DNA of 64,000 bases from an uncultured Methanobrevibacter sp. (GCA_900318035.1 ONJC01000015.1:32187-96186), one strand, 5' to 3'. Positions 54,397-63,349 are shown, counted from the stretch's first letter. Notes: a model not told the origin generated them from the letters alone. Numbers and translations are program-made.

Positions 54397-55323
54397 ATGA
54401 AATTTAAAATAATCGATGATTTAACTATATTTTTAGAAAATATTGTTCCTGAAAAGTATTTATCCAAGTTGGATGAATTTTTACTTAGTGGGGCTATTTT
54501 TACCGAGGCGAGTAAGGTTTTAGCCATACTTGTAATTTTCATTTTGGTAAGTGAAATTGCTCTTTTATTAACACTGACGATATTAAACCTGCCAGTTTCA
54601 ATGTTGATTCTACCGCTATTCATCTTTCCAGCCCTTTTCACATATGTTATTGTCATTCAAGAAAGACGAGCACAGCAAATAGAAAAAACTGCACCTGACT
54701 TTTTAAGGCAGCTTTCAAGTATGCTTCAGGTTGGACTCAGTTTTGAAAACGCAATGGAAGACATGTCACAATACGGAAAAGGGCCGTTATATGATGAAAT
54801 GAGAAGAACAATCATTGAGATTCGTATGGGTCGCAATTTTGATGAAGCCTGGAGAGCAATGTCTAGAAGATTAAAATCAAAGGAACTGGAAAGAATTTTT
54901 GGGATTATTCTGGATGGAAGAAAATCGGGATCAAGTATTTCAACTGTTCTTAATGAGGTTTCTGATGATTTAAGAGATTTGATGGCACTTAAACGTGAGA
55001 GAAAATCAACAGTAATGATGTCAGTAATGTTTTTGTTAATTTCGGCTGTTATTGCAACACCATTTGCAATAGGCATGGTTGGAGTTTATTCCGGGTTTAT
55101 GCAAAGATATGGTATGGAATCTGAAATTGTTCTGACTGCTCCGGTAGCAGGTGAGATTTATCTGATTATTCACTCAATTCTGGTAGGTTTTATCATTAGT
55201 ATTATAATGTACGGTGATATTAAAAAAGGATTTAAGTTTTCTCTGCCTCTGGCAACTGCGGCTTTTGCAATATTCTATTTCATTTCGACCTTTGGGGGAA
55301 GTTTGCTTATGGGGGGATTCTAA
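54397..55323 (+). CDS. TadC/FlaJ-like type II secretion F-domain protein
   Basis: A 308-residue membrane platform protein of the archaeal pilus/type IV filament family. Two membrane segments near the N-terminus (about residues 45-85) are followed by the T2SSF domain: APDFLRQLSSMLQVGLSFENAMEDM, then IRMGRNFDEAWRAMSRRL and IILDGRKSGSSISTVLNEVSDDLRDLM. Three membrane segments close the protein. Such proteins anchor the assembly ATPase. No ATPase gene (TadA/FlaI-type) lies in the window. The stop overlaps the start of the class III signal peptide gene (TAATG), so the two are coupled. Confidence 0.88.
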   Translation: MKFKIIDDLTIFLENIVPEKYLSKLDEFLLSGAIFTEASKVLAILVIFILVSEIALLLTLTILNLPVSMLILPLFIFPALFTYVIVIQERRAQQIEKTAPDFLRQLSSMLQVGLSFENAMEDMSQYGKGPLYDEMRRTIIEIRMGRNFDEAWRAMSRRLKSKELERIFGIILDGRKSGSSISTVLNEVSDDLRDLMALKRERKSTVMMSVMFLLISAVIATPFAIGMVGVYSGFMQRYGMESEIVLTAPVAGEIYLIIHSILVGFIISIIMYGDIKKGFKFSLPLATAAFAIFYFISTFGGSLLMGGF

Positions 55324-55505
55324 TGGATAATAAAGGTCAGGCATCTGCCGAATTTATTCTGCTTTTTGGCGGAATCATGGTTGTAGTTTTGCTTGTCATT
55401 TATATGTACAATAATTATATAAGTGACTTAAGTGGTGAAGTTCAATCAAAAGAGGTTAAGGAATTTAATGAGGAGTTAAAAATATTGGGAAAATATTTCA
55501 AATAA
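55323..55505 (+). CDS. Class III signal peptide protein (pilin-like)
   Basis: A 60-residue protein starting MDNKGQASAEFILLFGG. The KGQASAEF motif is the archaeal class III signal peptide (DUF361, Q-x-S-x-E-F), cleaved by a prepilin peptidase of the EppA type before the Gln. A hydrophobic helix (ILLFGGIMVVVLLVIYMY) follows, then a short charged tail of about 25 residues. That is very short for a major pilin and fits a minor pilin or an assembly primer. Its ATG overlaps the stop of the TadC-like gene. Confidence 0.9.
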   Translation: MDNKGQASAEFILLFGGIMVVVLLVIYMYNNYISDLSGEVQSKEVKEFNEELKILGKYFK

Positions 55506-55689
55506 TCTGTTTGGTAATTTCCCGCAATAGGGTTTTATGTACATTTTTTCTATTATTTCTCTATCTTTTTTAGAAAATTGCATAATTTAAGATTAAGTGC
55601 TCATATTTAAATATTATTGTTCATATATTATCTTATAAGCTCTCAAAAAGGAGTTTTTCAATTAATTAAAATTCAAAGGTGAACAAAAA

Positions 55690-56400
55690 ATGGAATTAGG
55701 TGAAATATTTAGTGATGCTTTAGTTTATCCATTTAACAATATTAAAGCATTGATTATTTATCTCGTTTTAGGTATTATTTTAGGTATTGCCGTTTCCGGA
55801 ACTGTGGCAGCAATGGCTTCAGGAGTTGCTGTTAATAATTTATGGGCAGTTATTGGCTCTGGCGTTATCGGGTTTATTGTCGCTCTGGTTTTAGGATTCA
55901 TGATTACAGGTTATGAATTGGATATAATTAAATACGGTATCGAAAGAAGTTCAAGAGGTCCTGAAATTGATTTCATAAGACAATTTTTCAATGGTGTAAA
56001 AGTATTCGTTGTCCAAATTGTTTACATGATTATTCCAATCATTATTGCTGCAATTATGGCAATAATATTCCAGCACTGGTTATCTACTATAATAAATTTC
56101 ATTGTAAGCGTCATATTCGGTTTGGCATTAATGATGGCTCAATGCAGATTGGCAAAAACTGAAGATTTAAGTGATGCTTTGGCTATTGGTGAAGCAATTG
56201 GAGATATTTCAAATGTAGGTATTGTAAATCTTCTCATATTCATTATTGCTATCGCTCTTATCTCTGTAGTTTTATTATTCATTTGCGGTTTAATCGCTCA
56301 ATGGAATTCCATTGTTGGAGGTATCCTGATTGGAATTGTTGTTATTTATCTTGTATTCTTCGGCGGTAGAGCATTAGGTTTATTATACTCCAATGTATAA
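55690..56400 (+). CDS. DUF4013 membrane protein
   Basis: A 236-residue protein with about six membrane segments, starting MELGEIFSDALVYPFNNIKALIIYLVLG, the typical beginning of DUF4013 proteins. A polar loop RSSRGPEIDFIRQFFNGVKVFV matches the family's conserved loop (P-E-x-D...F-x-x-G-x-K). Function unknown, possibly stress or envelope related. It is more canonical than the copies at 45303 and 52530. An AGGTGA site precedes the ATG. Confidence 0.85.
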   Translation: MELGEIFSDALVYPFNNIKALIIYLVLGIILGIAVSGTVAAMASGVAVNNLWAVIGSGVIGFIVALVLGFMITGYELDIIKYGIERSSRGPEIDFIRQFFNGVKVFVVQIVYMIIPIIIAAIMAIIFQHWLSTIINFIVSVIFGLALMMAQCRLAKTEDLSDALAIGEAIGDISNVGIVNLLIFIIAIALISVVLLFICGLIAQWNSIVGGILIGIVVIYLVFFGGRALGLLYSNV

Positions 56401-56434
56401 TTATAACCTTTTTTTTTAAAATTGAGGATTTTAA

Positions 56435-57151
56435 ATGAATAAAAAATTAATATCTGCATGCATTGTCCTGTTTTTTTTAATAATTTCTGTTGGCATTGTT
56501 TCTGCAGAAGACGGTGATGTTAAATCGATACAGGTAAATGCAACCGGCGATATGCCTGATGCAATTACAGTTTCTTTGTTGTGTGACGGTAAAGTTGTCG
56601 ACTCTGCAACATTGAGCAGTGGCAATTCATGGTCAACAACTTTTAATGTTAATGATGATGGGGATTACAGCGTTGTTGTAAAGGACAATCCTGATTATTC
56701 AATGTCAGTCAGTGGAGATAGGGAAAACGGCTTTGTTGTCATTTCAAAACATCTGGGTGAAAAATTATCTGCAGGTAATGACACTCCAGTTAAGGAAAAT
56801 GATTCATTAGACAATACTTCGGTTGTCAATAATATCAGTGATGTTAATGTTACTGATGATAATGCAACTGAGGATAATGGGACTGATGACTCAAACAGTA
56901 CAGCTCCTAACAATGTAATTGGCAATTCCACTGATAAAAACATCAATAAAACAGATAAGGACATAAACAAGTCTATTGTCAATAAAAATGTCATTAAAAA
57001 CAAAACTGTAAAACAGGAAATTAAAAAACCTGTTGAGAAAAAGGATAATAAAACCAATAATGTCAAATTAAGAAATACTGGTTTGCCTTTAGTGGTTTTA
57101 GTTATTGCAGCATTTGTAGCAATATTCCTTCCTATAAGTCGTAAGAAATAA
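56435..57151 (+). CDS. Secreted wall-anchored protein with sorting-signal-like C-terminus
   Basis: A 238-residue protein. The signal peptide is KKLISACIVLFFLIISVGIVSA. A beta-sandwich of Cna-B type follows (IQVNATGDMPDAITVSLLCDGKVVDSATL...DDGDYSVVVKDN). Residues about 115-210 are a low-complexity Asn/Asp/Ser/Thr and Lys-rich stalk. The end is KLRNTGLP, a hydrophobic segment (LVVLVIAAFVAIFLPI) and SRKK. This matches the layout of a sortase signal (motif with TG, hydrophobic stretch, basic tail), with LRNTG in place of LPxTG. Whether a local sortase recognises it is inference; it may simply be membrane-anchored. Confidence 0.8.
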   Translation: MNKKLISACIVLFFLIISVGIVSAEDGDVKSIQVNATGDMPDAITVSLLCDGKVVDSATLSSGNSWSTTFNVNDDGDYSVVVKDNPDYSMSVSGDRENGFVVISKHLGEKLSAGNDTPVKENDSLDNTSVVNNISDVNVTDDNATEDNGTDDSNSTAPNNVIGNSTDKNINKTDKDINKSIVNKNVIKNKTVKQEIKKPVEKKDNKTNNVKLRNTGLPLVVLVIAAFVAIFLPISRKK

Positions 57152-57804
57152 TGGATAATGAAAATTAACTTTTTATTATTTATTTTTTTTATTTTTTTTT
57201 AAGTATTAACGTATTATTTTGATATTTGAGCATTTTAATGTTTTTTCTTGAATTGAATTTTTTTCTAATAATTATCATTTTCGGTTTGGATTTCATATGT
57301 CTTGACTGAAATCCATCAGTTTTCATTCAACGATATTATTTTAAATGGCATTTTCATTTAATTAATTTTTAGCAATGTTTTTTAAAGATCTGTTTTTGGT
57401 GGTGATATGTCTCTGCATGCTGGGTATGGGTGATTATTTTTCTCAGGCGTAATATGTATCGGTTGATTTTTCAGGATTTTTAAAAAATTGGTTTTTCATT
57501 GATTTTTTTTATTGAATTTATTATCCTTTATCAGTTTTTCAGCAGATTATATTTTGGAGGTTGTTTTACATTCATTTTTTGATTTAAAGTTATATTATTG
57601 AGTTATTGTAATTGATTTTGTTGCCAGTAAGTCGGGATTTTTTTCACTTTTTTTCGTTTCGAATAGAAATGTTCCTGGTTTGCAAATCAACGAATCGAAA
57701 TTTAAAATATTGTTATTTAACCGGTAATTTATGAAGTAAAGTAAATATTTGTTTCTGTTTAAAAAATATGGCCCTCTCAAGTATTTACACTTGAAATGCA
57801 CCTC
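57152..57804. other. 653-bp gene-free AT-rich region
   Basis: Between two convergent genes, the wall-anchored protein and a TMEM175-like gene. It is T-rich on the plus strand with stops in all frames. I see no coding remnant longer than about 60 codons, no RNA gene and no repeat. It could be a decayed gene or a non-coding RNA locus; nothing visible supports either. Confidence 0.4.
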
Positions 57805-58377
57805 TCATCTGAAATAGTATTGAATTTTTGGAAGTAGCCATAATCCTAAAATTGAAATGATGCATGATGCTATAATCGCCGGCGGATAAATGAAGTATCC
57901 GATAATGATTCCTACTGAAACCAATACTAGGGTCGAATACATTGGATAATGTTTGCTTAATGCAAGATGCAGTGCAATATTTCCGGGATCGGCTTCAATC
58001 AGGAATTTGCCTATGAGTGTTGAGAGGATAGCAGTCACTATAAAACAAAGGCCATACATGAGCTGTGGGAAAAATAAGAAGAAGTTTTCACCAACGAATA
58101 TTGTAAGGTATGGAAGGAGTGAAAATATCAGCAATGTAACTCCCATGCTCCAAATAACTTTGGCATCTATTTTATTCACGATGCTGAAGAGGTTATTGTT
58201 GTAGTTCCAGAAGTTGAAACAAACGATAAAACTGGCTGCATAAATTAAAAAATCATATCTCAGTGCATAAAGTGCATCCCAACTTCCACTGGCAGGTAAA
58301 GGTATCTCCAAAACAATAATTGTGATGATAATTGCCAGAATCGCATCAATCAATGCTTCAAACCTATCAGTTTCCAT
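57805..58377 (-). CDS. TMEM175-like channel protein, copy 1
   Basis: A 190-residue protein with six predicted membrane segments, the TMEM175 (DUF1211) family of potassium-selective channels. It starts METDRFEALIDAILAIIITIIVLEIPLP. The family motif R-x-x-x-F-S-D is RFEALID here, so the conserved Phe-Ser is replaced by Leu-Ile. The gene overlaps the upstream paralogue by 11 bases with a strong GGAGG site inside that gene's end, so the two are coupled. Confidence 0.85.
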   Translation of the reverse strand: METDRFEALIDAILAIIITIIVLEIPLPASGSWDALYALRYDFLIYAASFIVCFNFWNYNNNLFSIVNKIDAKVIWSMGVTLLIFSLLPYLTIFVGENFFLFFPQLMYGLCFIVTAILSTLIGKFLIEADPGNIALHLALSKHYPMYSTLVLVSVGIIIGYFIYPPAIIASCIISILGLWLLPKIQYYFR

Positions 58378-58948
58378 GGCTTCGCCTCCTCAATAATCTT
58401 CCAATTATAATCCATAAAACAACTGACAATAAACAGCAAACATAAATTCCGGGAATATAAATTGTGTATGTCAATATAAAGCCTAAAATCAGCACTATTG
58501 TAGGAGCATTCATGTAATATGAATTAAAGTTCAATTTTTTTAATTGTTCATTATATGGATTGCTTCTGTATATTGCCCGTGTAGCCAATGTATTTAGAAT
58601 ATGCGTTACGATGAATAACAATCCAAACATTGTTTCTGCAGGAATTGAATAAATGTTATTTGCAACCCAAATTGTAAAATAGGGCAGAAGTGAAATTGCA
58701 AATGTCATAGCTCCAAAAATCCAGACGGAATGGTTATCAATAGTGTCGATATGTTGGAATAGATTGTGGTTAGCATACCAGATGTTATATAGAATTAGAA
58801 AACTGATTAAATATGAAATAAAAATGGGGTTTAGTTGTAAAAGAGCCTCCGGTGTAGCTGATGTTGGCTGCGGGATTTTTAAAACCAAAACCGTAATGAT
58901 GATTGCAATGATTGCATCGAAAAATGTTTCAAATCTGGTAGTTTCCAT
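58367..58948 (-). CDS. TMEM175-like channel protein, copy 2
   Basis: A 193-residue paralogue of the downstream gene, starting METTRFETFFDAIIAIIITVLVLKIPQP, with six membrane segments. The R-x-x-x-F-S-D motif is RFETFFD. The C-terminus is basic (GRLLRRRSHGN). First gene of the two-gene unit, divergent from lactaldehyde dehydrogenase. The prokaryotic channels are homotetramers; co-expression of two unlike subunits suggests a heteromer. Confidence 0.85.
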   Translation of the reverse strand: METTRFETFFDAIIAIIITVLVLKIPQPTSATPEALLQLNPIFISYLISFLILYNIWYANHNLFQHIDTIDNHSVWIFGAMTFAISLLPYFTIWVANNIYSIPAETMFGLLFIVTHILNTLATRAIYRSNPYNEQLKKLNFNSYYMNAPTIVLILGFILTYTIYIPGIYVCCLLSVVLWIIIGRLLRRRSHGN

Positions 58949-58997
58949 AAGTGATTATTTATTGGTTTTAGTATAAATATTAATTATAGGTGATAAA

Positions 58998-60410
58998 ATG
59001 GACATGTTGATTGGTGGAAAACACATCTCAAGTGAAGATTTATCTGAAGTTAAAAATCCTTATAACGATGAAGTAATTGATACAATTCCGATTGCTCACA
59101 GACAAACTGCAGATTTGGCAATAACTGAAGCGAATAATGCTAAAGAATCATTACAGGAAATGTCTGCATTTAAAGTTTCAAATAAGCTGTTTGATGTTGT
59201 TGAGAAACTGAAAGATAACCGGGAGGATTTCGCTCATTTGCTGACATTGGAAGTCGGAAAGCCAATTAACGAATCTTTGGTTGAGCTTGACAGGTCAATA
59301 GAAACATTAAAGCTTGCCGCTGAAGAGGCAAAAAGGATATATGGTGAAAGTGTACCTTTGGATGCGGGATTGAACGGAAAAGGGTTCTTTGCATTTACTC
59401 AACGCCTGCCGCTTGGTGTAGTTGCTGCCATCACTCCATTCAACTACCCTTTAAATTTAACGATACATAAAATCGCACCTGCAATAGCCTGTAAAAACAC
59501 AGTTATCATAAAGCCACCAACAGAAGCCCCGTTAACTGTAATGAAATTTGCAGAACTTCTAAATGATGAATTTCCCGATGGTGTAATAAATACCGTTACA
59601 GGATATGGATCAGAGGTTGGAGATTACCTTGTCACTTCAAATCAGGTGAATAAAATATCATTTACTGGAAGTGTAACAACAGGGCTGATGATATCTCAAA
59701 AAGCCGGAATGAAAAAGGTTACTCTGGAGCTTGGAGGAAATGATCCTATGGTTGTTTTAGCTGATGCAAATCTTGACAAGGCGGTTAAAGGAGTCATCAA
59801 TGGAGCATTCCTAAATGCGGGCCAGGTCTGCATGGGCGTTAAAAGAATCATAATCGAGGATGAGATTGCTGATGAATTCGGCCAAAAGTTAGTTGGCGAA
59901 ACAGAAAAATTGGTGATGGGAAATCCGTTGGATGCAAAAACCACTCTTGGAACACTGATATCTGAAAAAGCGGCAATGCAGGTTGAAGAAACTGTAAACA
60001 ATGCAGTCAATGATGGTGCTGAAATATTGACTGGTGGCGTTCGTGAAGGTGCATTTTACCAGGCTACTGTCATTGATAATGTGACCATGGATATGGATTT
60101 GGTTGCAAATGAAACTTTTGGACCTGTAGCTCCAATCATTCGTGTTAATGATGTTGAAGAGGCAATCAAAGTGGCCAATGACACAGAATATGGATTGCAG
60201 GCAGGAGTATTCACCTCAGATTATGCAAATGCAATGAAATGCGCCCAGGAAATTGAGGCCGGAACAGTGTTTATAAATAAACAGTCCACCTTTAGAACAG
60301 ACAACATGCCGTTTGGAGGATTTAAAAATAGTGGTGTTGGAAAAGAGGGAATAAAATATGCCGTAGGCGAGATGACAAAAACAAAACTGATAGGATTGAA
60401 TTTAAGATAG
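58998..60410 (+). CDS. cofA: Lactaldehyde dehydrogenase (aldehyde dehydrogenase family)
   Basis: NAD(P)-dependent aldehyde dehydrogenase of 470 residues. Motifs: AITPFNYPLNL, FTGSVTTGLMI, LELGGNDPMVVLADA (catalytic Glu), NAGQVCMGVKR (catalytic Cys) and ETFGPVAPIIRV. In Methanobacteriales and Methanocaldococcus the close homologue oxidises lactaldehyde to lactate, a precursor of the F420 side chain. The assignment rests on family resemblance, since other aldehyde dehydrogenases look similar. AGGTGA precedes the ATG. Divergent from the TMEM175 pair. Confidence 0.85.
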   Translation: MDMLIGGKHISSEDLSEVKNPYNDEVIDTIPIAHRQTADLAITEANNAKESLQEMSAFKVSNKLFDVVEKLKDNREDFAHLLTLEVGKPINESLVELDRSIETLKLAAEEAKRIYGESVPLDAGLNGKGFFAFTQRLPLGVVAAITPFNYPLNLTIHKIAPAIACKNTVIIKPPTEAPLTVMKFAELLNDEFPDGVINTVTGYGSEVGDYLVTSNQVNKISFTGSVTTGLMISQKAGMKKVTLELGGNDPMVVLADANLDKAVKGVINGAFLNAGQVCMGVKRIIIEDEIADEFGQKLVGETEKLVMGNPLDAKTTLGTLISEKAAMQVEETVNNAVNDGAEILTGGVREGAFYQATVIDNVTMDMDLVANETFGPVAPIIRVNDVEEAIKVANDTEYGLQAGVFTSDYANAMKCAQEIEAGTVFINKQSTFRTDNMPFGGFKNSGVGKEGIKYAVGEMTKTKLIGLNLR

Positions 60411-60488
60411 TGAATGTCTGATTTGTTAGTTTTTCAATATTATTCTTATTGGTATTTCATTCAAACTCCTGTAAAAATATAAAAAGAG

Positions 60489-60512
60489 AAAATAAGTGTT
60501 TAAACTTATTTT
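60489..60512 (-). terminator. Terminator of the EMAP-domain protein gene
   Basis: Perfect 9-bp stem AAAATAAGT / ACTTATTTT with a 6-nt loop, covering the stop codon of the minus-strand gene and followed on that strand by TCTCTTTTTATATTTTT. Confidence 0.6.
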
Positions 60513-61228
60513 AAATAGTTTTCAACTAGATTACGGGTTTCGTTCAATGATTCCATTGGAATTCCTTTAGGCATTAATCCAAGTTCACCTTCCACATCCT
60601 TGAGGATACTTCCATTCATTCCTAAAAACATTCCTTCACTTACGATGTCGCTGAATGACTGTGGAGGAAGCAGGGATACTCCAACTTTATTTTCATCTTT
60701 AACATTTAAATCGTTGGTAACAACAGTCACTGCACGTTTTCCCAAATTGACATTGCAGATTAATAAATTTTCATTTTTAGGATGTTTTGTAACGCTCATC
60801 ACTTCTCCAACCTTGATGTCAATGCCTAAAATAGGGTCATTGATTGGACCTAATGCGAGGCGGTCTTTAAGTCCGATGATTGTGTCCAGGAAAAACCTCA
60901 CTTTGGCAATATTTTCTTGAGTTTTTTCACGGTCTTCCTTTGGAGCGTTGTTTAAAAATTTTTTATTCCAATCATCTCCGCCCAAACATTCAATAATCTT
61001 TAAGGCTTTTTCTTTTAGTGAAGCAACATCTGGTGAGTTTACCAGTTCATCTCCTTCCAAATATGAATATGTCAATGTTTGAAAATCACTGTTCATTTGT
61101 TTTCCCAAATCAACTGCCTGTTTTTTATTCCAGCTTCCTCTAAAAGAAGCTGTCGGAATCAGATTCAGGTAATTTTCTCTCGCTTTGCTTGCCACTAAAA
61201 TTCTATAATCTTTTGTTGTATCCCACAA
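60506..61228 (-). CDS. RNA-binding protein with C-terminal EMAP/tRNA-binding domain
   Basis: A 240-residue protein. The first 130 residues are helical and specific to this archaeal group (YRILVASKARENYLNLIPTASFRGSWNKKQ). The C-terminal OB-fold is a tRNA-binding EMAPII-like domain: GIDIKVGEVMSVTKHPKNENLLICNVNLGKRAVTVVTND, ending with GMFLGMNGSILKDVEGELGLMPKG. Homologues are predicted RNA-binding proteins, with no known reaction. Related to the C-terminal domain of methionyl-tRNA synthetase. It is divergent from the PRC-barrel gene. Confidence 0.88.
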   Translation of the reverse strand: MWDTTKDYRILVASKARENYLNLIPTASFRGSWNKKQAVDLGKQMNSDFQTLTYSYLEGDELVNSPDVASLKEKALKIIECLGGDDWNKKFLNNAPKEDREKTQENIAKVRFFLDTIIGLKDRLALGPINDPILGIDIKVGEVMSVTKHPKNENLLICNVNLGKRAVTVVTNDLNVKDENKVGVSLLPPQSFSDIVSEGMFLGMNGSILKDVEGELGLMPKGIPMESLNETRNLVENYLK

Positions 61229-61313
61229 TTTAAAGTCTCCTTATAATCTAAATTATATTTTAATTATTTAATTTAATAAGTTTTTTGTAAAATAAGCGAT
61301 TTTTAAGTTAAAA

Positions 61314-61334
61314 AAACAAAAACTATTTATATTA
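61314..61334 (+). promoter_or_regulatory. Promoter of the PRC-barrel gene
   Basis: An A-rich run followed by CTATTTATATTAA about 60-80 bases before the ATG at 61393. This fits a BRE/TATA box with a leader of about 35 bases. Confidence 0.4.
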
Positions 61335-61392
61335 ACAATTAAATAAAATTATACATATTTAATTTATGATTATTTTAGATTGTGGTGTAAAA

Positions 61393-61788
61393 ATGGTAGA
61401 AGTTTCAAAATTACGCAGTTTAGATATTTATACCAACACAGGTCATTATGTTGGTCGTGTAGAAGATGTTATACTTAATATTAGATTAGGAACTATTTCA
61501 AAATTACAAGTCAGAGCAATTGAACAAGAAAGAAGGCCTACCGGTTCTTTTATGGGTCAAATTTTTGGAAGTATTCGTGGTGAGTCACCGGAAGACCACG
61601 ACATGAGATCTTTCCAAAACGATTTATTGACTGTGGACTTCGATAAAGTTCAAGCTATTGGGGACATTATGTTAATCAATCCTAGGGACATAAAAAAAGT
61701 AAACCCTGAACCACAAATCCCTGAAGCTGCAACTCCAAAACAATCTGAAACTCAACCACAAAATGAAACCCAAGTTCAATTCGACTAA
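61393..61788 (+). CDS. PRC-barrel domain protein
   Basis: A 131-residue protein. Residues 1-95 form a PRC-barrel (VSKLRSLDIYTNTGHYVGRVEDVILNIRLGTISKLQVRAI...DFDKVQAIGDIMLI), a beta-barrel found in RimM and photosystem H subunits. The tail is Pro/Gln-rich and disordered (TPKQSETQPQNETQ). Archaeal single PRC proteins have been proposed as division or RNA-processing partners (CdpB type). The start is the ATG at 61393 with GGTG 7 bases upstream; a longer frame from 61366 would overlap that site. Well-expressed codon pattern. Confidence 0.9.
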   Translation: MVEVSKLRSLDIYTNTGHYVGRVEDVILNIRLGTISKLQVRAIEQERRPTGSFMGQIFGSIRGESPEDHDMRSFQNDLLTVDFDKVQAIGDIMLINPRDIKKVNPEPQIPEAATPKQSETQPQNETQVQFD

Positions 61789-61825
61789 AAGATTAGAAAT
61801 AATCTTTTAAATTCTTTTTTTTTAT
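61786..61825 (+). terminator. Terminator after the PRC-barrel gene
   Basis: Perfect 10-bp stem TAAAAGATTA / TAATCTTTTA with a GAAA-T-type loop at the stop codon, followed by AATTCTTTTTTTTTATTT. Confidence 0.65.
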
Positions 61826-61862
61826 TTAAATTTTTTATTGATAACTTTCTTTAAGTGATATT

Positions 61863-62627
61863 ATGAAAGTAGGTATTATAGGTTGCGGAGCTATTGCTAA
61901 TATCATAACAACAAGCATTGTTCCAGAAAATAACGGTATTGAAATTGCATACTTTTTTGATAAGGATATTGAAAGGGCTGAAAATTTGGCCAGCCTTGCC
62001 GGAGGTGTAGCCGTACTTGACTTTGAGGATATGCTCAATAATGTGGATTTGGTTTTGGAATGCGCATCTCCAAGTTCAGTAAAACAGTTAGCTCCAACCG
62101 TTCTTAAACATGGTAAGGACATGATTGTCATGAGTATCGGGGCATTTATGGATAAGGAATTTTACACCGATGTTTTAAAAATAGCTAAAGAGAATAATGC
62201 TAAGATACATTTGCCTTCAGGTGCCGTCGTTGGTTTGGATGGAATTAAGGCCGTAGCTAAATTCGGTCTTGAAGAGGTGAATCTCGTAACCCGCAAATCA
62301 CCGAAATCCCTTGGAAAAGATATAGACAAGGAAGAAATTTTATTTGAAGGAAAAGCATCAGACGCAGTTAAGGAATTCCCATTGAACATCAATGTTGCAG
62401 CAACAATCAGCATGGCATGCAACAGGGATATTGATGTTAAAATCATAGTTGATCCGAAAGTTGACCGAAATGTCCACGAAATCACTGCAAGAGGAGACTT
62501 TGGTGAATTCAAAACAACCACCATGAATTATCCATGTTCAGCCAATCCTAAAACAAGCATGCTGGCTGCTCTCTCAGCGATAAGATTGCTTAAAAGTTTC
62601 AATGAAACAATCAGCGTGGGAATGTAA
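61863..62627 (+). CDS. nadX: L-aspartate dehydrogenase
   Basis: NAD(P)-dependent aspartate dehydrogenase giving iminoaspartate, the substrate of NadA, in place of NadB. 254 residues. The Rossmann start is KVGIIGCGAIANII, with the family segment VLECASPSSVKQLAP and the C-terminal ARGDFGEFKTTTMNYPCSANPKTSMLAALSAIRLL. Catalytic His probably in NVHEITARGDF. One-base overlap with the next gene (TAATG). Together with nadA and nadC in this window it makes the quinolinate branch complete from aspartate. Confidence 0.95.
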   Translation: MKVGIIGCGAIANIITTSIVPENNGIEIAYFFDKDIERAENLASLAGGVAVLDFEDMLNNVDLVLECASPSSVKQLAPTVLKHGKDMIVMSIGAFMDKEFYTDVLKIAKENNAKIHLPSGAVVGLDGIKAVAKFGLEEVNLVTRKSPKSLGKDIDKEEILFEGKASDAVKEFPLNINVAATISMACNRDIDVKIIVDPKVDRNVHEITARGDFGEFKTTTMNYPCSANPKTSMLAALSAIRLLKSFNETISVGM

Positions 62628-63349
62628 TGAAAGAATTTGAAGTTTATTCATCTTTAAGGGTTCCAAAAAACTCCAAAATAATCATTCGTCTAGATGGAAG
62701 AAGCTTCCATAAATTGGCCCGTGATTTAAAGTTGGTCAAACCCTATGACGATAACTTTTACAATGTAATCTCTGAAGTTTGCAGGGATTTGTTCGAAGAG
62801 TTTTCAGCACAGTTTGTTTATTCCTTTTCAGATGAAATAAGCTTGCTTTTAGATAATGTTCCTTTCGACGGCAGGGTTGAAAAAATTGATTCTGTCATGG
62901 CCAGTTTTGCCGCAAGTTCTTTCGTGATGCATTATGATGTTGAATTTAAAAAGCCACCGGCATTTGATTCAAGAATCATTCCTGTCGGCGACGGTGATAT
63001 ACTGGATTATTTCAGGTGGAGACAGGATGAATCCTGGAGGAATTGCGTTAACTCACATGGGATTGCATACCTGAAATCCAAGTATTCAAATTCTCAAGCC
63101 AACGATAAAATAAAAGGCATGAACTTAAGTGATATTCACGAATTCTTATTTGCCAATGGCATTAACTTGAATGATGTTGAAACTTACAAAAAAAGAGGGA
63201 TTGCAGTATATAGGAAAAACAAAAAGGTAACCGGTTTCAATAAAAAAGAAAATAAAAATCAGGTTTCATATAGAAGTTACATCTATGCGGATTGGGAACT
63301 TCCGATTTTCAGTGAAAAATTCTTTAAGGATATTGGGGTGATAAAATGA
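62627..63349 (+). CDS. Thg1-like protein (tRNA 3'-5' polymerase family)
   Basis: Archaeal member of the tRNA-His guanylyltransferase family, which adds nucleotides in the 3'-5' direction. 240 residues. Metal-binding motifs: IIIRLDGRSFHKLARDL (D23) and YSFSDEISLLL (D69, E70). The downstream conserved stretch DYFRWRQDESWRNCVNS is present. Archaeal forms repair truncated tRNA 5' ends or add G-1 to tRNA-His in a template-dependent way. Coupled by overlap to nadX upstream and to the JAMM gene downstream (ATGA). Confidence 0.93.
   Translation: MKEFEVYSSLRVPKNSKIIIRLDGRSFHKLARDLKLVKPYDDNFYNVISEVCRDLFEEFSAQFVYSFSDEISLLLDNVPFDGRVEKIDSVMASFAASSFVMHYDVEFKKPPAFDSRIIPVGDGDILDYFRWRQDESWRNCVNSHGIAYLKSKYSNSQANDKIKGMNLSDIHEFLFANGINLNDVETYKKRGIAVYRKNKKVTGFNKKENKNQVSYRSYIYADWELPIFSEKFFKDIGVIK

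Noticed and set aside
57595..57801. 68-codon minus-strand frame before the TMEM175-like gene end
   Set aside because: No ribosome site, low-complexity composition and no recognisable pattern.
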